From the NCBI GenBank assembly GCA_001072465.1, contig JVKM01000059.1, forward strand, positions 32,263-96,262: a stretch of 64,000 nucleotides of DNA. Reading direction: 5' to 3'. This document shows positions 37,223-45,933 of this stretch, one piece after another. The position numbers and the translations under genes are program-made. Numbering within the stretch: the stretch's first letter is position 1; each line of letters starts with the position of its first letter. The stretch is from Xylanimonas cellulosilytica (lineage in GTDB: Bacteria; Actinomycetota; Actinomycetes; Actinomycetales; Actinomycetaceae). The notes beneath the pieces were generated by a model. It did not search any database. It had not been told where the DNA came from and worked only from the letters and a program-made list of their open reading frames with translations.

Positions 37223-37881
37223 TCGAGGGGACGGTCGTTCCAGGTCAGGGCGCGGAGCCCCTTCGCCAGCTCGTCCGCGGAGGCCGGGGTGAAGTCGGGC
37301 GCCCACTCGAAGGTGGACGTGCCCGTGTTCGACATGAAGTGCTTGGAGACGAGTTCCTCGTCGATGTCGGTGGACAGCCACGTGGCCAGCAGGCGCGTGA
37401 GTGCACCGTGGATGACGAACACCGCGACGGCCTCGTCCCCCGCTTGCTCGCGTGCGGCCAGTCCCACTCGGCGCACGGTCTCCAGCGAGCGGGCCAGGGC
37501 CTCGCGCCCGCTCTCGCCGCCAGGCATGCGATTATCCAAATCCCCGGCGCACCACGACAGGGTCGTGCGCACGTAGAGGGACTGCGATGCCGGGTCGGCC
37601 GCCATTTCGAGGTCGCCGGAGCGTAGCTCGCGGATGCCGGGGTGCACCTGCGGGGTCAGCCCGTAGGCGCTCGCCAGCGGGGCCGCGGTCAGCCGCGTGC
37701 GATGCAGTCCGGACAATGCGATGACGGTGGGAGGCGGCGCAACCTCGGACTCCCATCGGTCCGCGAGGCGCTGGGCCTGGAGGAGTCCTTCGGGAGTCAG
37801 CCCGAGGCCGGGGCGCACCGTGTCGAGCGCGCCGAGGCGATTCGCGGGGGTCTGTCCGTGCCGTACCAGCACAATCTTCAC
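37210..37881 (-). CDS. Histidine phosphatase family protein (phosphoglycerate mutase-like)
   Basis: Second RHG-type phosphatase, 223 aa. The catalytic VRHGQTPANR, GIRELRSGDLE (acid) and VFVIHGALTRLL (second His) are intact. The start at 37881 overlaps the glnE stop by 4 bp, so it is translated with glnE. Unlike SixA it has the full phosphoglycerate mutase-like fold. Substrate unknown. Confidence 0.92.
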   Translation of the reverse strand: MKIVLVRHGQTPANRLGALDTVRPGLGLTPEGLLQAQRLADRWESEVAPPPTVIALSGLHRTRLTAAPLASAYGLTPQVHPGIRELRSGDLEMAADPASQSLYVRTTLSWCAGDLDNRMPGGESGREALARSLETVRRVGLAAREQAGDEAVAVFVIHGALTRLLATWLSTDIDEELVSKHFMSNTGTSTFEWAPDFTPASADELAKGLRALTWNDRPLDQWS

Positions 37882-40811
37882 TGCTGCTCCCAGAAAAGTC
37901 GTTCCATAACGGCGCGCGCTTTGCGTCCAGCGCGCAGCCAGTCGTCTTCAAGGGCGTTCAGCCCGCCGCTACCGTACCCGAGGATCGCTGCGAGGGCACG
38001 TAGCTCCGCGCTGTCACGAGGCAAGACGTCGAGCTTCACACCGCTCATGCGCCCGGTCGCCAGAGTATTTGCCGCGCGAATACGAGTGGCCATATCCCAA
38101 GCATCGAGAAGAGTCTGCGCGTCTTGAGCACTAATCAGCTTGTGCTCCCGAGCGCTCAGGATCGCCTGCGTCGTCGAGGGCGTACGCAGTGCGGGGTTGG
38201 TCATCCCAGCACGCATCTGGATGAGTTGGATCGTCCACTCCACGTCCGTGAGGCCACCGGGGCCGAGCTTCACGTGGCGAGCGGGCTCGATACCGCGCGG
38301 CAGACGCTCGTTCTCCATGCGCGCTTTGAGCAAGCGAATATCACGCACATCAGACTCGCTCACTCCCCCATAGGCGAGCTCATCGAACAGTGCCCGCGCA
38401 GAATCGGCGAGGCTTCCCTCACCGATCGGGCGTGCACGCACCGCCGCCTGGCGCTCCCAGGTGGAGGCCCAGCGCTGCGCATACTCACGATGCGACTCAA
38501 TCGTGCGGCTCATCGGGCCATTCTTACCCTCGGGACGCAGGTCGAGGTCGACGACAATGCCCAGCTGGTTGGTCGCCGAGCCGAGGAGGTTCTTCACGCG
38601 GTTGACGATCGCCGTTGCGCTGGCCGCCGCCTCCGCCTCGGTGGCACCCCCGACGGCCTCGTGCAGGGCAATCACGTCGGCGTCCGAGGCGTACGAGCAC
38701 TCGCGTCCGCCGTAGCGGCCCATCGCAACAAACACGACGCCCGCCCGCTGCTCGCCCCACCGCTCGGCTTCCTCCCGCTGCGCAATAGCGAGGGCTCCGA
38801 GAATTGCCGCATCCGTGGCGTCGGCGATCGCATTCCCGCGCGGATCGACGCCACCCAGCAGGTCGCTCATCGCGCAACGCGTGAGCTCACGCGTACGTAC
38901 TGCCCGTACGCGGGCAGCGGCCTCCGTCGCGTCATCGTGGCGATCAATGAGGGCCGTCACTTCCCGAGCTAGCCGATGCGGCTCGCGCGGCGCCAGCTCA
39001 CCATCGTCGTCGAGCCACGCCACGGCCTCGGGACGCTTGGCGAGCGCCTCTGCAATCCAGCGGGAGTTCGGAAGCATGGTCGTGAGCCTGTGGGCAGCCA
39101 CGCCCGAGTCGCGCAGGAGCGCGAGGTACCAGTGCGAGTCTCCGATGTCCTCGGACAGGATGCGGAAGTTCAACAGGCCCATGTCGGGGTCGGCGCCTCC
39201 GGCGAGCCACGAGATGAACACCGGAAGCAGGTGACGCTGGATCGCCGCGCGCCTGCTCGTGCCCTGTGTGAGGGCTCCAATGTGCGTGAGCGCTCCCGCC
39301 GGATCCCGGTAGCCGATAGCGGCCAGTCGGTCGCGCGCGCCATCCGCATGCAGGGCCACCTCGTCCTCGCTCAGCGACGCAGTCGCGGCGATGATCGGGC
39401 GGTAGAAGACGTCCTCGTGGAGAGCCCTCACGCGCACCCGAACCTCGTCGATGGCGGCGCTGATCGACTCAGCATCCGCGAAGCGAGCGGTCCCCATCGC
39501 ACGCCCGAGGACACGCAGCTCCCGTTCCTTGTCCGGAATCAGGTGCGTGCGCCGCATGCGGGGCAGCTGAGTGCGGTGTTCGACAGCGCGCAGGAATCGG
39601 TAGCACGAGGCGAGCTGTTGCGCGTCGCTACGAGCGATGTATCCGCCCTCGCGCAGCGCCTCAATCGCCTCCAGTGTCGACCTCACGCGCAGGAAGGCGT
39701 CGGTGCGACCGTGAACAAGTTGGAGCAGCTGAACCGTGAACTCGACGTCACGCAGGCCGCCGCGCCCAAGCTTGAGCTCACGCGACGCGTGCGAACGCGA
39801 GATGTTGTCCTCGACGCGTCGGCGCATCGCGCGCGCGGCCTCGACGAAGCCCTCACGCGTCGCAGCGCTCCACACGTAGGGCTGTGCCGCCTCCTCGAAG
39901 GCACGCCCGACGGCCTCGTCTCCCGCGCAGGCGCGCGCCTTGAGCAGCGCCTGGAACTCCCAGGTCTGCGCCCACTTGTCCCAGTACTGGCGGTAGGACT
40001 CGACGGTGCGCACGAGCGCTCCGTTGCGCCCCTCGGGCCGCAGATTCGCGTCCACCGTCCACAGCGGAGCTTCGGTTCCGGGCCCCGAGCAGGCGGATGC
40101 CGTCGCCGCAGCGAGACGTGTCGCGATCTCGAGGGCCACGCGTTCGTCCCCGTCTGCCCCGGCCTCGGCGACGTAGACGACGTCGACGTCGGAGATGTAG
40201 TTGAGTTCCCGTGCTCCCGTCTTACCCATCGCGATGATGGCGAAGGGGATGCGCCCCTGCGGGTCGATGTCCCGCCTCGCCAGGGCAAGGCCGGCCTCGA
40301 GGGTCGCGTCCACCAGGTCGGCGATGCGCCGACCGACCTCGGGCATGAAGCCTTCAGGATCATCGCTCGTCAGGTCGTCGGCGGCCAGGAACAGCAGGAC
40401 CTGGCGATACGCGCCTCGCAGATCGTCCACCCGCGCGTCCTCAGAGGCGACGAAAGCGCCGCGCTCCCCTCGCGTCGCCCCCACGGACGCGAGCATCACG
40501 CGCGCGGCCTCGCCGGGATCCTCCCACGTCGATCGAGCACGGCCAGGCTCGGCGATGATGTAATCGCCCAGCCACTGGCTGCCCCCCAGGACGGCGCACA
40601 GGCGAGCGCGCGCACGCGAATCATCGACGAGTCCCCGCACGAGGCTGGAGTCGGCCTCATGGAGGCGGATCGCCGCCAGCAACGCCTGATCGGGGTCGGC
40701 ACTCGCCCCCAGGTCAGCCGCCCATACCTCGGCTCCACCCGGAAGCTCCTCGAAAAAGTCAAGGGCTCGGCGAGGGTCCAGGAATCCGGCAACCCGGAGT
40801 TCGTCGAGCAT
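37878..40811 (-). CDS. glnE: Bifunctional glutamine synthetase adenylyltransferase/deadenylase
   Basis: Controls glutamine synthetase by adding and removing AMP. The 977-aa product has two nucleotidyltransferase domains with GARELNYISDVDVVYV near residue 210 and GGRECSYASDADVIAL near residue 720, each followed by a GlnD/PII-UTase helical domain. The start is the ATG at 40811, overlapping the glnA stop by 1 bp (TGATG). Both active-site motifs are intact. It sits in the glnA2-glnE order typical of Actinobacteria. Confidence 0.97.
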   Translation of the reverse strand: MLDELRVAGFLDPRRALDFFEELPGGAEVWAADLGASADPDQALLAAIRLHEADSSLVRGLVDDSRARARLCAVLGGSQWLGDYIIAEPGRARSTWEDPGEAARVMLASVGATRGERGAFVASEDARVDDLRGAYRQVLLFLAADDLTSDDPEGFMPEVGRRIADLVDATLEAGLALARRDIDPQGRIPFAIIAMGKTGARELNYISDVDVVYVAEAGADGDERVALEIATRLAAATASACSGPGTEAPLWTVDANLRPEGRNGALVRTVESYRQYWDKWAQTWEFQALLKARACAGDEAVGRAFEEAAQPYVWSAATREGFVEAARAMRRRVEDNISRSHASRELKLGRGGLRDVEFTVQLLQLVHGRTDAFLRVRSTLEAIEALREGGYIARSDAQQLASCYRFLRAVEHRTQLPRMRRTHLIPDKERELRVLGRAMGTARFADAESISAAIDEVRVRVRALHEDVFYRPIIAATASLSEDEVALHADGARDRLAAIGYRDPAGALTHIGALTQGTSRRAAIQRHLLPVFISWLAGGADPDMGLLNFRILSEDIGDSHWYLALLRDSGVAAHRLTTMLPNSRWIAEALAKRPEAVAWLDDDGELAPREPHRLAREVTALIDRHDDATEAAARVRAVRTRELTRCAMSDLLGGVDPRGNAIADATDAAILGALAIAQREEAERWGEQRAGVVFVAMGRYGGRECSYASDADVIALHEAVGGATEAEAAASATAIVNRVKNLLGSATNQLGIVVDLDLRPEGKNGPMSRTIESHREYAQRWASTWERQAAVRARPIGEGSLADSARALFDELAYGGVSESDVRDIRLLKARMENERLPRGIEPARHVKLGPGGLTDVEWTIQLIQMRAGMTNPALRTPSTTQAILSAREHKLISAQDAQTLLDAWDMATRIRAANTLATGRMSGVKLDVLPRDSAELRALAAILGYGSGGLNALEDDWLRAGRKARAVMERLFWEQQ

Positions 40812-42151
40812 CACCGCGGGACGACCTTGAGGAATTGCTCGAGCTCCTGGCGAGTGATCTGCTGGCGGTATTCCGTCCATTCCTTGCGCTTATTGCGGAT
40901 CACGTAGTCGAACACCTGCTCACCGAGCGTGGAGGCCACCAGGTCGGAACTCTTCATGGCACGCACGGCGTCCGCCAACGAGGCAGGCAGGGCGTGAATG
41001 CCCATAACCTGACGCTCGCGATCCGACAGGTCCCACACGTTGTCCTCGGCCTCTGGCATCAGCTCCATCTTCTTGTCGATGCCGTCGAGCCCCGCCGCGA
41101 TGAGGACGGCGAAGGCCAGATAGGGGTTCGCGCTCGGATCGGGGGCACGGTACTCGATACGTGCCGCCGCAGCCTTCTTCGGCTTGTAGAGGGGAACGCG
41201 CACGAGAGCCGAGCGATTCAAGTGGCCCCAGCACACGTAGGAGGGAGCCTCTCCCCCGCCCCACAGCCGCTTGTAGGAGTTGACATGCTGGTTGGTGATG
41301 GCCGCGATCTCCTCGGCGTGCGCGAGCAGGCCGGCGATGAACTGACGCCCCGTCGTGGACAGGCGATACTGTCCCGCCGGGGAGAAGAACGCGTTCTCCT
41401 CGCCCTCGAACAGCGACAGGTGCGTGTGCATGCCCGAGCCGGGGTGCTCAATGAAAGGCTTGGGCATGAACGTCGCAACAAGCTCCTCGCGTAGCGCGAC
41501 CTCTTCGATCAGCGTGCGAGCGGTCATGATGTTATCCGCTGCGCGCACGGGGTCAACGGCTCGCAGGTCAATCTCGTTTTGACCCGGTCCGCCCTCGTGG
41601 TGCGAGAACTCGACCGGGATCGCCATGTCCTCAAGCATCCGCACGGCGCGGCGGCGGAAGTCGTTCGAATCGCCGCGCGCCACGTGGTCGAAGTAGCCAG
41701 CCTGATCGACGGGAATCATACGATCGGGTGTCACGGGCTGACGCAGCAGGTAAAACTCAATCTCCGGGTGAATCATGACCCGGAAGCCCGCATCGGCGGC
41801 GCGCTCCACGGCGCGCTCGAGAACCCCTCGTGGATCCGAGGGAGCCGGGCGACCATCGGGCATGAGGACGTCGCAGAACATGCGAGCAACCGGGTCCTCG
41901 TTGGAACGCCACGGGAGCAACTGGAACGTCGAGGCATCGGGCTTCAGCAGCATGTCCGACTCGTAGACGCGCGTCAGGCCTTCGACGGCCGACCCATCGA
42001 AGCCAATCCCCTCACTGAACGCCTCCTCAAGCTCACCGGGGTCGATCGAGATCGACTTCAAGACGCCCGCGACATCCGTGAACCACAAGCGAATAAAGCG
42101 AATATTCTTCTGCGCGACCTCGCGCAGCACGTATTCCTGATGCGAATCCAC
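40811..42151 (-). CDS. glnA: Type I glutamine synthetase (GlnA2-like)
   Basis: Makes glutamine from glutamate and ammonia, or is a close homologue. The 446-aa product has VKSISIDPGE-like KSISIDPG, the metal-binding MHPEIEFYL, HHEGGPGQNEIDL and NPYLAFAVLIAAGLDGI. The tyrosine that GlnE would adenylylate is replaced by Trp (about residue 373, EDNVWDLSDRE), as in GlnA2 of mycobacteria. The start is GTG at 42151 behind GGGAGG. A terminator lies only about 17 bp upstream of it. Confidence 0.93.
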   Translation of the reverse strand: MDSHQEYVLREVAQKNIRFIRLWFTDVAGVLKSISIDPGELEEAFSEGIGFDGSAVEGLTRVYESDMLLKPDASTFQLLPWRSNEDPVARMFCDVLMPDGRPAPSDPRGVLERAVERAADAGFRVMIHPEIEFYLLRQPVTPDRMIPVDQAGYFDHVARGDSNDFRRRAVRMLEDMAIPVEFSHHEGGPGQNEIDLRAVDPVRAADNIMTARTLIEEVALREELVATFMPKPFIEHPGSGMHTHLSLFEGEENAFFSPAGQYRLSTTGRQFIAGLLAHAEEIAAITNQHVNSYKRLWGGGEAPSYVCWGHLNRSALVRVPLYKPKKAAAARIEYRAPDPSANPYLAFAVLIAAGLDGIDKKMELMPEAEDNVWDLSDRERQVMGIHALPASLADAVRAMKSSDLVASTLGEQVFDYVIRNKRKEWTEYRQQITRQELEQFLKVVPR

Positions 42152-42167
42152 CGGTATCCTCCCGTTG

Positions 42168-42206
42168 AGAAAAGAACGGGCCGACCGCAGGGACTGCGGT
42201 CGGCCC
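42168..42206 (-). terminator. Terminator between the SPFH gene and glnA
   Basis: A perfect 13-bp stem (42178-42190 with 42194-42206, 3-nt loop) followed on the minus strand by TTCTTTTCTC. It is 15 bp past the SPFH stop and ends about 17 bp before the glnA start, overlapping the space where the glnA promoter or leader should be. Confidence 0.8.
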
Positions 42207-42220
42207 GGCATGGCTTCAGT

Positions 42221-43180
42221 CTACTTGCCCAGGTTGAAACCCTTCGAGATGGATTCCAGTGCGCCGGTGAGATCCGAGGGCAGCATCCACAGCTTGGACG
42301 CCTGGCCGTCTGCGATCTTCGGCAGCATTTCAAGGTACTTGTAGGACAGGAGCTCGGGCGTGGCCTTTCCGGCGTTGATGGCCGCGAAGACCGTCTGAAT
42401 GGCTTCAGACTCACCCTGTGCGCGCAGGATCTGTGCCTGGCGGGCACCCTCGGCCTGGAGAATCAGGGCTTCCTTCTGACCCTTGGCCTGAAGAACCTGA
42501 GCCTCCTGCTGGGCAGACGCGGCCAGAACGGCGGCCTGCTTGGCACCCTCGGCCTTCTTGATCTGGGCCTCACGCTCGGCCTCGGCCGTCAGAATCGTGG
42601 CACGCTTGGTGCGCTCGGCGGTGATCTGCTGCTCCATGGCGGCCAGAACTCGCGGCGGCGGCTCGATGGACTTGAGCTCCACGCGGGTCACGCGAATGCC
42701 CCACGGGCCCGTGGCCTCGTCAAGAACGCCGCGGAGCTGCTTGTTGATCGACTCACGCGAGGTCTGCGTCTGCTCCAGATCCAGCGAACCGATCAGGTTA
42801 CGCAGCGTCGTCGCGGTCAGCTGCTCGATCGCCTGCAGGAAGTTAGCGACCTCGTAGGTCGCGCTGCGCGGATCCGTGATCTGGAAATAGATGACGGAGT
42901 CGATCGAAACCATCGCCTGGTCGGCGGTGATGACGGGCTGGGGCGGGAAGTTCGCGACCTGCTCACGCAGATCGATACGAGCGGCAACGCGGTCCACGAA
43001 GGGGACCAGCAGGTGGAAACCACCCTGCATGACCGCCTGGAACCGACCAAGACGCTCCACAACGTACGCCTGCGACTGCGGAACGATCCGCACTGCGCGG
43101 GCGAGCGAAACCACGACGAAAACGACGAGAGCAAGCACCACGATGAACGCGATGTTACCGATGATGTTTCCTGAATTCAC
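42221..43180 (-). CDS. SPFH/Band 7 membrane protein (stomatin/QmcA-like)
   Basis: Membrane scaffold of the stomatin family, 319 aa. One N-terminal helix (IIGNIAFIVVLALVVFVVVSLA), the Band 7 domain (VVERLGRFQAVMQGGFHLLVPFVDRV) and a long Ala/Gln/Glu-rich coiled coil (AEREAQIKKAEGAKQAAVLA..) follow. The GTG start has AAAGGAAAG upstream. It lies next to an NfeD gene, the usual partner in bacterial flotillin-like operons. Confidence 0.95.
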   Translation of the reverse strand: MNSGNIIGNIAFIVVLALVVFVVVSLARAVRIVPQSQAYVVERLGRFQAVMQGGFHLLVPFVDRVAARIDLREQVANFPPQPVITADQAMVSIDSVIYFQITDPRSATYEVANFLQAIEQLTATTLRNLIGSLDLEQTQTSRESINKQLRGVLDEATGPWGIRVTRVELKSIEPPPRVLAAMEQQITAERTKRATILTAEAEREAQIKKAEGAKQAAVLAASAQQEAQVLQAKGQKEALILQAEGARQAQILRAQGESEAIQTVFAAINAGKATPELLSYKYLEMLPKIADGQASKLWMLPSDLTGALESISKGFNLGK

Positions 43181-43226
43181 AGCGTCTTTCCTTTCTTACG
43201 TCGATGAAAATACAAGATGTGCGGGA

Positions 43227-43694
43227 TCAGGAGATCGAGTCTCCGTACGGATGTGTCGGAGCCGCAGAGGCCGGGTTGAGGGCACTCACGACGGCGGTTG
43301 CACCGTCGATGCGGTCGACACGAACCTCGGCGCCAACGGGCAGCGTGGGCCCCTCAGTGCGCGCGCTCCACTCTCCACCGGAAAACTGGATGCGCCCGTG
43401 GCGCTCTCCCACGGCCTCGGTCACGTAACCGGTCTTGCCAATCAGACCGTCAGTGTTGCTCGGAACGTAACCGCTGGACCGGTCGATACGCCCTTTCAGG
43501 AAGGGACGCAGGATGACCAGGAGGGCAATCGACACGACAACGAAGACAATGACCTGAATTGTCAGGTTCGCGCCGAAAGCGCCCGCGATGCCGGCGGCCA
43601 GCGCGCCGATCGCAAACATGAGGAACACAAAGCTCACGCTCATGACCTCGACGATTCCGCAGACGAGGGCACCGAGAATCCACAGCCACCACAT
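43227..43694 (-). CDS. NfeD-family membrane protein
   Basis: Short NfeD (155 aa): four hydrophobic segments in the first 85 residues, then a C-terminal OB-fold domain (GKTGYVTEAVGERHGRIQFSGGEW). Start placed at the ATG at 43694; the GTG at 43703 is too close to the AGGAG site. Partner of the SPFH gene downstream, with a role in membrane domain organisation inferred. Confidence 0.92.
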   Translation of the reverse strand: MWWLWILGALVCGIVEVMSVSFVFLMFAIGALAAGIAGAFGANLTIQVIVFVVVSIALLVILRPFLKGRIDRSSGYVPSNTDGLIGKTGYVTEAVGERHGRIQFSGGEWSARTEGPTLPVGAEVRVDRIDGATAVVSALNPASAAPTHPYGDSIS

Positions 43695-43713
43695 ACCGTT
43701 CACGCTCCTATTC

Positions 43714-44502
43714 TCACGCGCTCACACCGCGCGCCCACCAGCGCCCGTCGGTGTTACCAGCGAGTAGCGGCATGCCGTACACCTCGGACAGGTTGACACC
43801 CGTCAGAACGTCTTCAATCGGCCCCTGGTGCGTGATCGCACCGTTCGACATGATCGCGCAGTGCGTGACACCCGCGGGGATCTCTTCGATCTGATGCGTC
43901 ACCAGGATGACCTGCGGGGACTTCGAACCCTGCATGATCTCCGACAGAGCGGCGATCAGCAGCTCGCGAGCACCCAGGTCGAGGCCCGAGGTCGGCTCGT
44001 CGAGGATGAGCACCTCAGGGTCGGTCATGAGGGCGCGCGCCAGCAGTACGCGCTGGGCCTCACCCTCGGACAGCGTCGAAAACTCGCGCTGGGCCAGGTG
44101 CGAGACGCCGAAGATATCCATGAGCGCGTGGGCACGCTCGTCGTCGACCTGCTCGTATTCCTCGTCGTGGGCGACGGCAAGGCCCCAGGCGGCGCTGCGC
44201 ACCGTGTCGAGGACCGACTGAGTCGGCACGATCTTGGCCCCCACCGCGGCCGACGAGAGCCCCACGCGCGTGGCGATCTCTGAGGGGTCGGCGTGCGACA
44301 AATCGGTCTCCGACACCGTCACTTCTCCGCTATCGGGAGCGATACGGCCCGAGGCCACGCGCGCCAGCGTGGTCTTGCCAGCACCATTCGGGCCGACGAT
44401 GACCCAGTGCTGGCGCGGGCGCGTCGACCACGAGACGTCGGACAGGACCTGCGTGTCCCCGCGTTGGAGGGACACGTGAGAAAGATTCAGGACGTAAGTC
44501 AT
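43714..44502 (-). CDS. Stand-alone ABC transporter ATP-binding protein
   Basis: 262-aa ATPase with Walker A (GPNGAGKTTLARVAS), signature LSEGEAQRVLLARAL, Walker B (VLILDEPTSGLDL) and the H-loop THQ. No permease is nearby. The motif LSEGE and THQIEEIPAGVTH resemble the ModF/YbbL-like group of uncertain function. It is followed by nfeD with 19 bp; the gene upstream is glgA. Confidence 0.93.
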   Translation of the reverse strand: MTYVLNLSHVSLQRGDTQVLSDVSWSTRPRQHWVIVGPNGAGKTTLARVASGRIAPDSGEVTVSETDLSHADPSEIATRVGLSSAAVGAKIVPTQSVLDTVRSAAWGLAVAHDEEYEQVDDERAHALMDIFGVSHLAQREFSTLSEGEAQRVLLARALMTDPEVLILDEPTSGLDLGARELLIAALSEIMQGSKSPQVILVTHQIEEIPAGVTHCAIMSNGAITHQGPIEDVLTGVNLSEVYGMPLLAGNTDGRWWARGVSA

Positions 44503-44538
44503 GTATCCAGCCTAGTCGTCTGTCGGGTGACGTGCGCC

Positions 44539-45762
44539 CTAAACGAGCGAACGGTACAGCTCGGCGGTCTTCACGCCGATCGCTTCCCAGGAGAAGTGAT
44601 CACGGGCGCGAACGAGGCCTGCCTCGCCCATACGACGGCCCAGCTCAGGATCGTCGAGGACACGCACCAGGCGATCAGCCATCGCTTCCTCAAAGGCACG
44701 AGGATCGAGCGGGGTTCCCGTGCCGTCCTGCTTCTGGTCGATCGGCACGAGGTAGCCGGTCTCTCCATCGACGATGACGTCAGGGATGCCGCCGGTTGCG
44801 GTGCCGACGACGGGCAAGCCGAGGGCCATCGCCTCCAGGTTGACGATGCCGAGGGGCTCATACACCGACGGCGTGATGAAGACCTGCGCCGAGGACAGGA
44901 TCGCCGCCACCTCGGGCTGCGGGAGCATCTCGGAGATGAGGACGACGCCGGAGCGGCGAGCGCGCAGCTCGGCGACGAGGCCCTCGACCTCTGCGGCGAT
45001 CTCGGGGGTGTCGGGAGCGCCGGCGCACAGCACAAGCTGAACGTCATCGGGCAGGAGCTGGGCGGCGCGCAGGAAGTACGGGAGGCCCTTCTGGCGGGTG
45101 ATGCGGCCGACGAACACGACCGTGCGACGAGACGGGTCAATACCATGCTCGGCGAGAACGCGGGCGCGCAGTTCCTCGCCCGCCTCACCCTCGGGGGCGT
45201 GCCACTTGTTCAGGTCGATGCCGTTGTGGATGACGTGCACGCGCTCGGGATCAACGCCGGGGTAGCAGCGCAGAATATCGTCACGCATGCCGTTGGAGAC
45301 GGCGACGATCGCGCTCGCAGCCTCGTAGGCCGTCTTCTCCACGTAGGAGGACAGGCGGTAGCCACCGCCGAGCTGCTCGGCCTTCCACGGACGCAGCGGC
45401 TCAAGCGAGTGCGCCGAGATCACATGCGGGATGTCGCCGAGAAGCGACGCAACGTGCCCAGCAAAGTTCGCGTACCAGGTGTGGGAGTGGACCAGGTCAG
45501 AACCCTCGCACGCAGCAGCAATCTCGAGGTCAACACCGAGCGTGCGCAGCGCGGCGTTCGCTCCGGCCAGCTGAGGCAGATCGGCATGTCCGGTCACGCC
45601 CGGGTCGGCTCCATCGGTACCCGGTTCGCGCGGACCGTCAAACGCCTGGACGCGCAGGTCATCGACGAGGCCGCGCAGGACCTTGGCCAGTTCGAGCACG
45701 TGGACACCGGCTCCTCCGTAGACGTGAGGCGGGTATTCACGGGTAAGGAGATCAACGCGCAT
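44539..45762 (-). CDS. glgA: Glycogen synthase, Corynebacterium type (GlgA/GlgM)
   Basis: GT4 glycosyltransferase, 407 aa, with MRVDLLTREYPPHVYGGAGVHVLEL, the VVFVGRITRQKG loop and the EX7E motif EPLGIVNLEAMALG. The length is short for bacterial glycogen synthase and matches the group that in mycobacteria (Rv1212c) makes maltose-1-phosphate from ADP-glucose (GlgM). The start is the ATG at 45762 behind GGAAGGA. It diverges from glgC, which makes its substrate, as in M. tuberculosis. Confidence 0.94.
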   Translation of the reverse strand: MRVDLLTREYPPHVYGGAGVHVLELAKVLRGLVDDLRVQAFDGPREPGTDGADPGVTGHADLPQLAGANAALRTLGVDLEIAAACEGSDLVHSHTWYANFAGHVASLLGDIPHVISAHSLEPLRPWKAEQLGGGYRLSSYVEKTAYEAASAIVAVSNGMRDDILRCYPGVDPERVHVIHNGIDLNKWHAPEGEAGEELRARVLAEHGIDPSRRTVVFVGRITRQKGLPYFLRAAQLLPDDVQLVLCAGAPDTPEIAAEVEGLVAELRARRSGVVLISEMLPQPEVAAILSSAQVFITPSVYEPLGIVNLEAMALGLPVVGTATGGIPDVIVDGETGYLVPIDQKQDGTGTPLDPRAFEEAMADRLVRVLDDPELGRRMGEAGLVRARDHFSWEAIGVKTAELYRSLV

Positions 45763-45933
45763 GGTGGGGTCCTTCCGACGGGAGCGACGTGTGAGACTCA
45801 TCGTATCCGATCTCACGTCACCGCTGGTCGAAAACGAGACAGTGTAGCAATCGATAGACATTTGTAATACAGTGTGACCACTCCCACGGATCCGCGCCGA
45901 TGCGGGTCCACTCGACCAACGAAGAGGTGCCAC
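45763..45933. promoter_or_regulatory. Shared divergent control region of glgA and glgC
   Basis: 171 bp separate the two starts. GTGAGA (45791-45796) and TCTCAC (45811-45816) form an inverted repeat that could bind a regulator. A TAATAC at 45865-45870 is a possible glgC -10 about 60 bp from its start. No consensus -35 was found. Confidence 0.4.

Noticed and set aside
44503..44538. Short gene between the ABC ATPase and glgA
   Set aside because: The 36-bp gap is too short and has no start or ribosome site.
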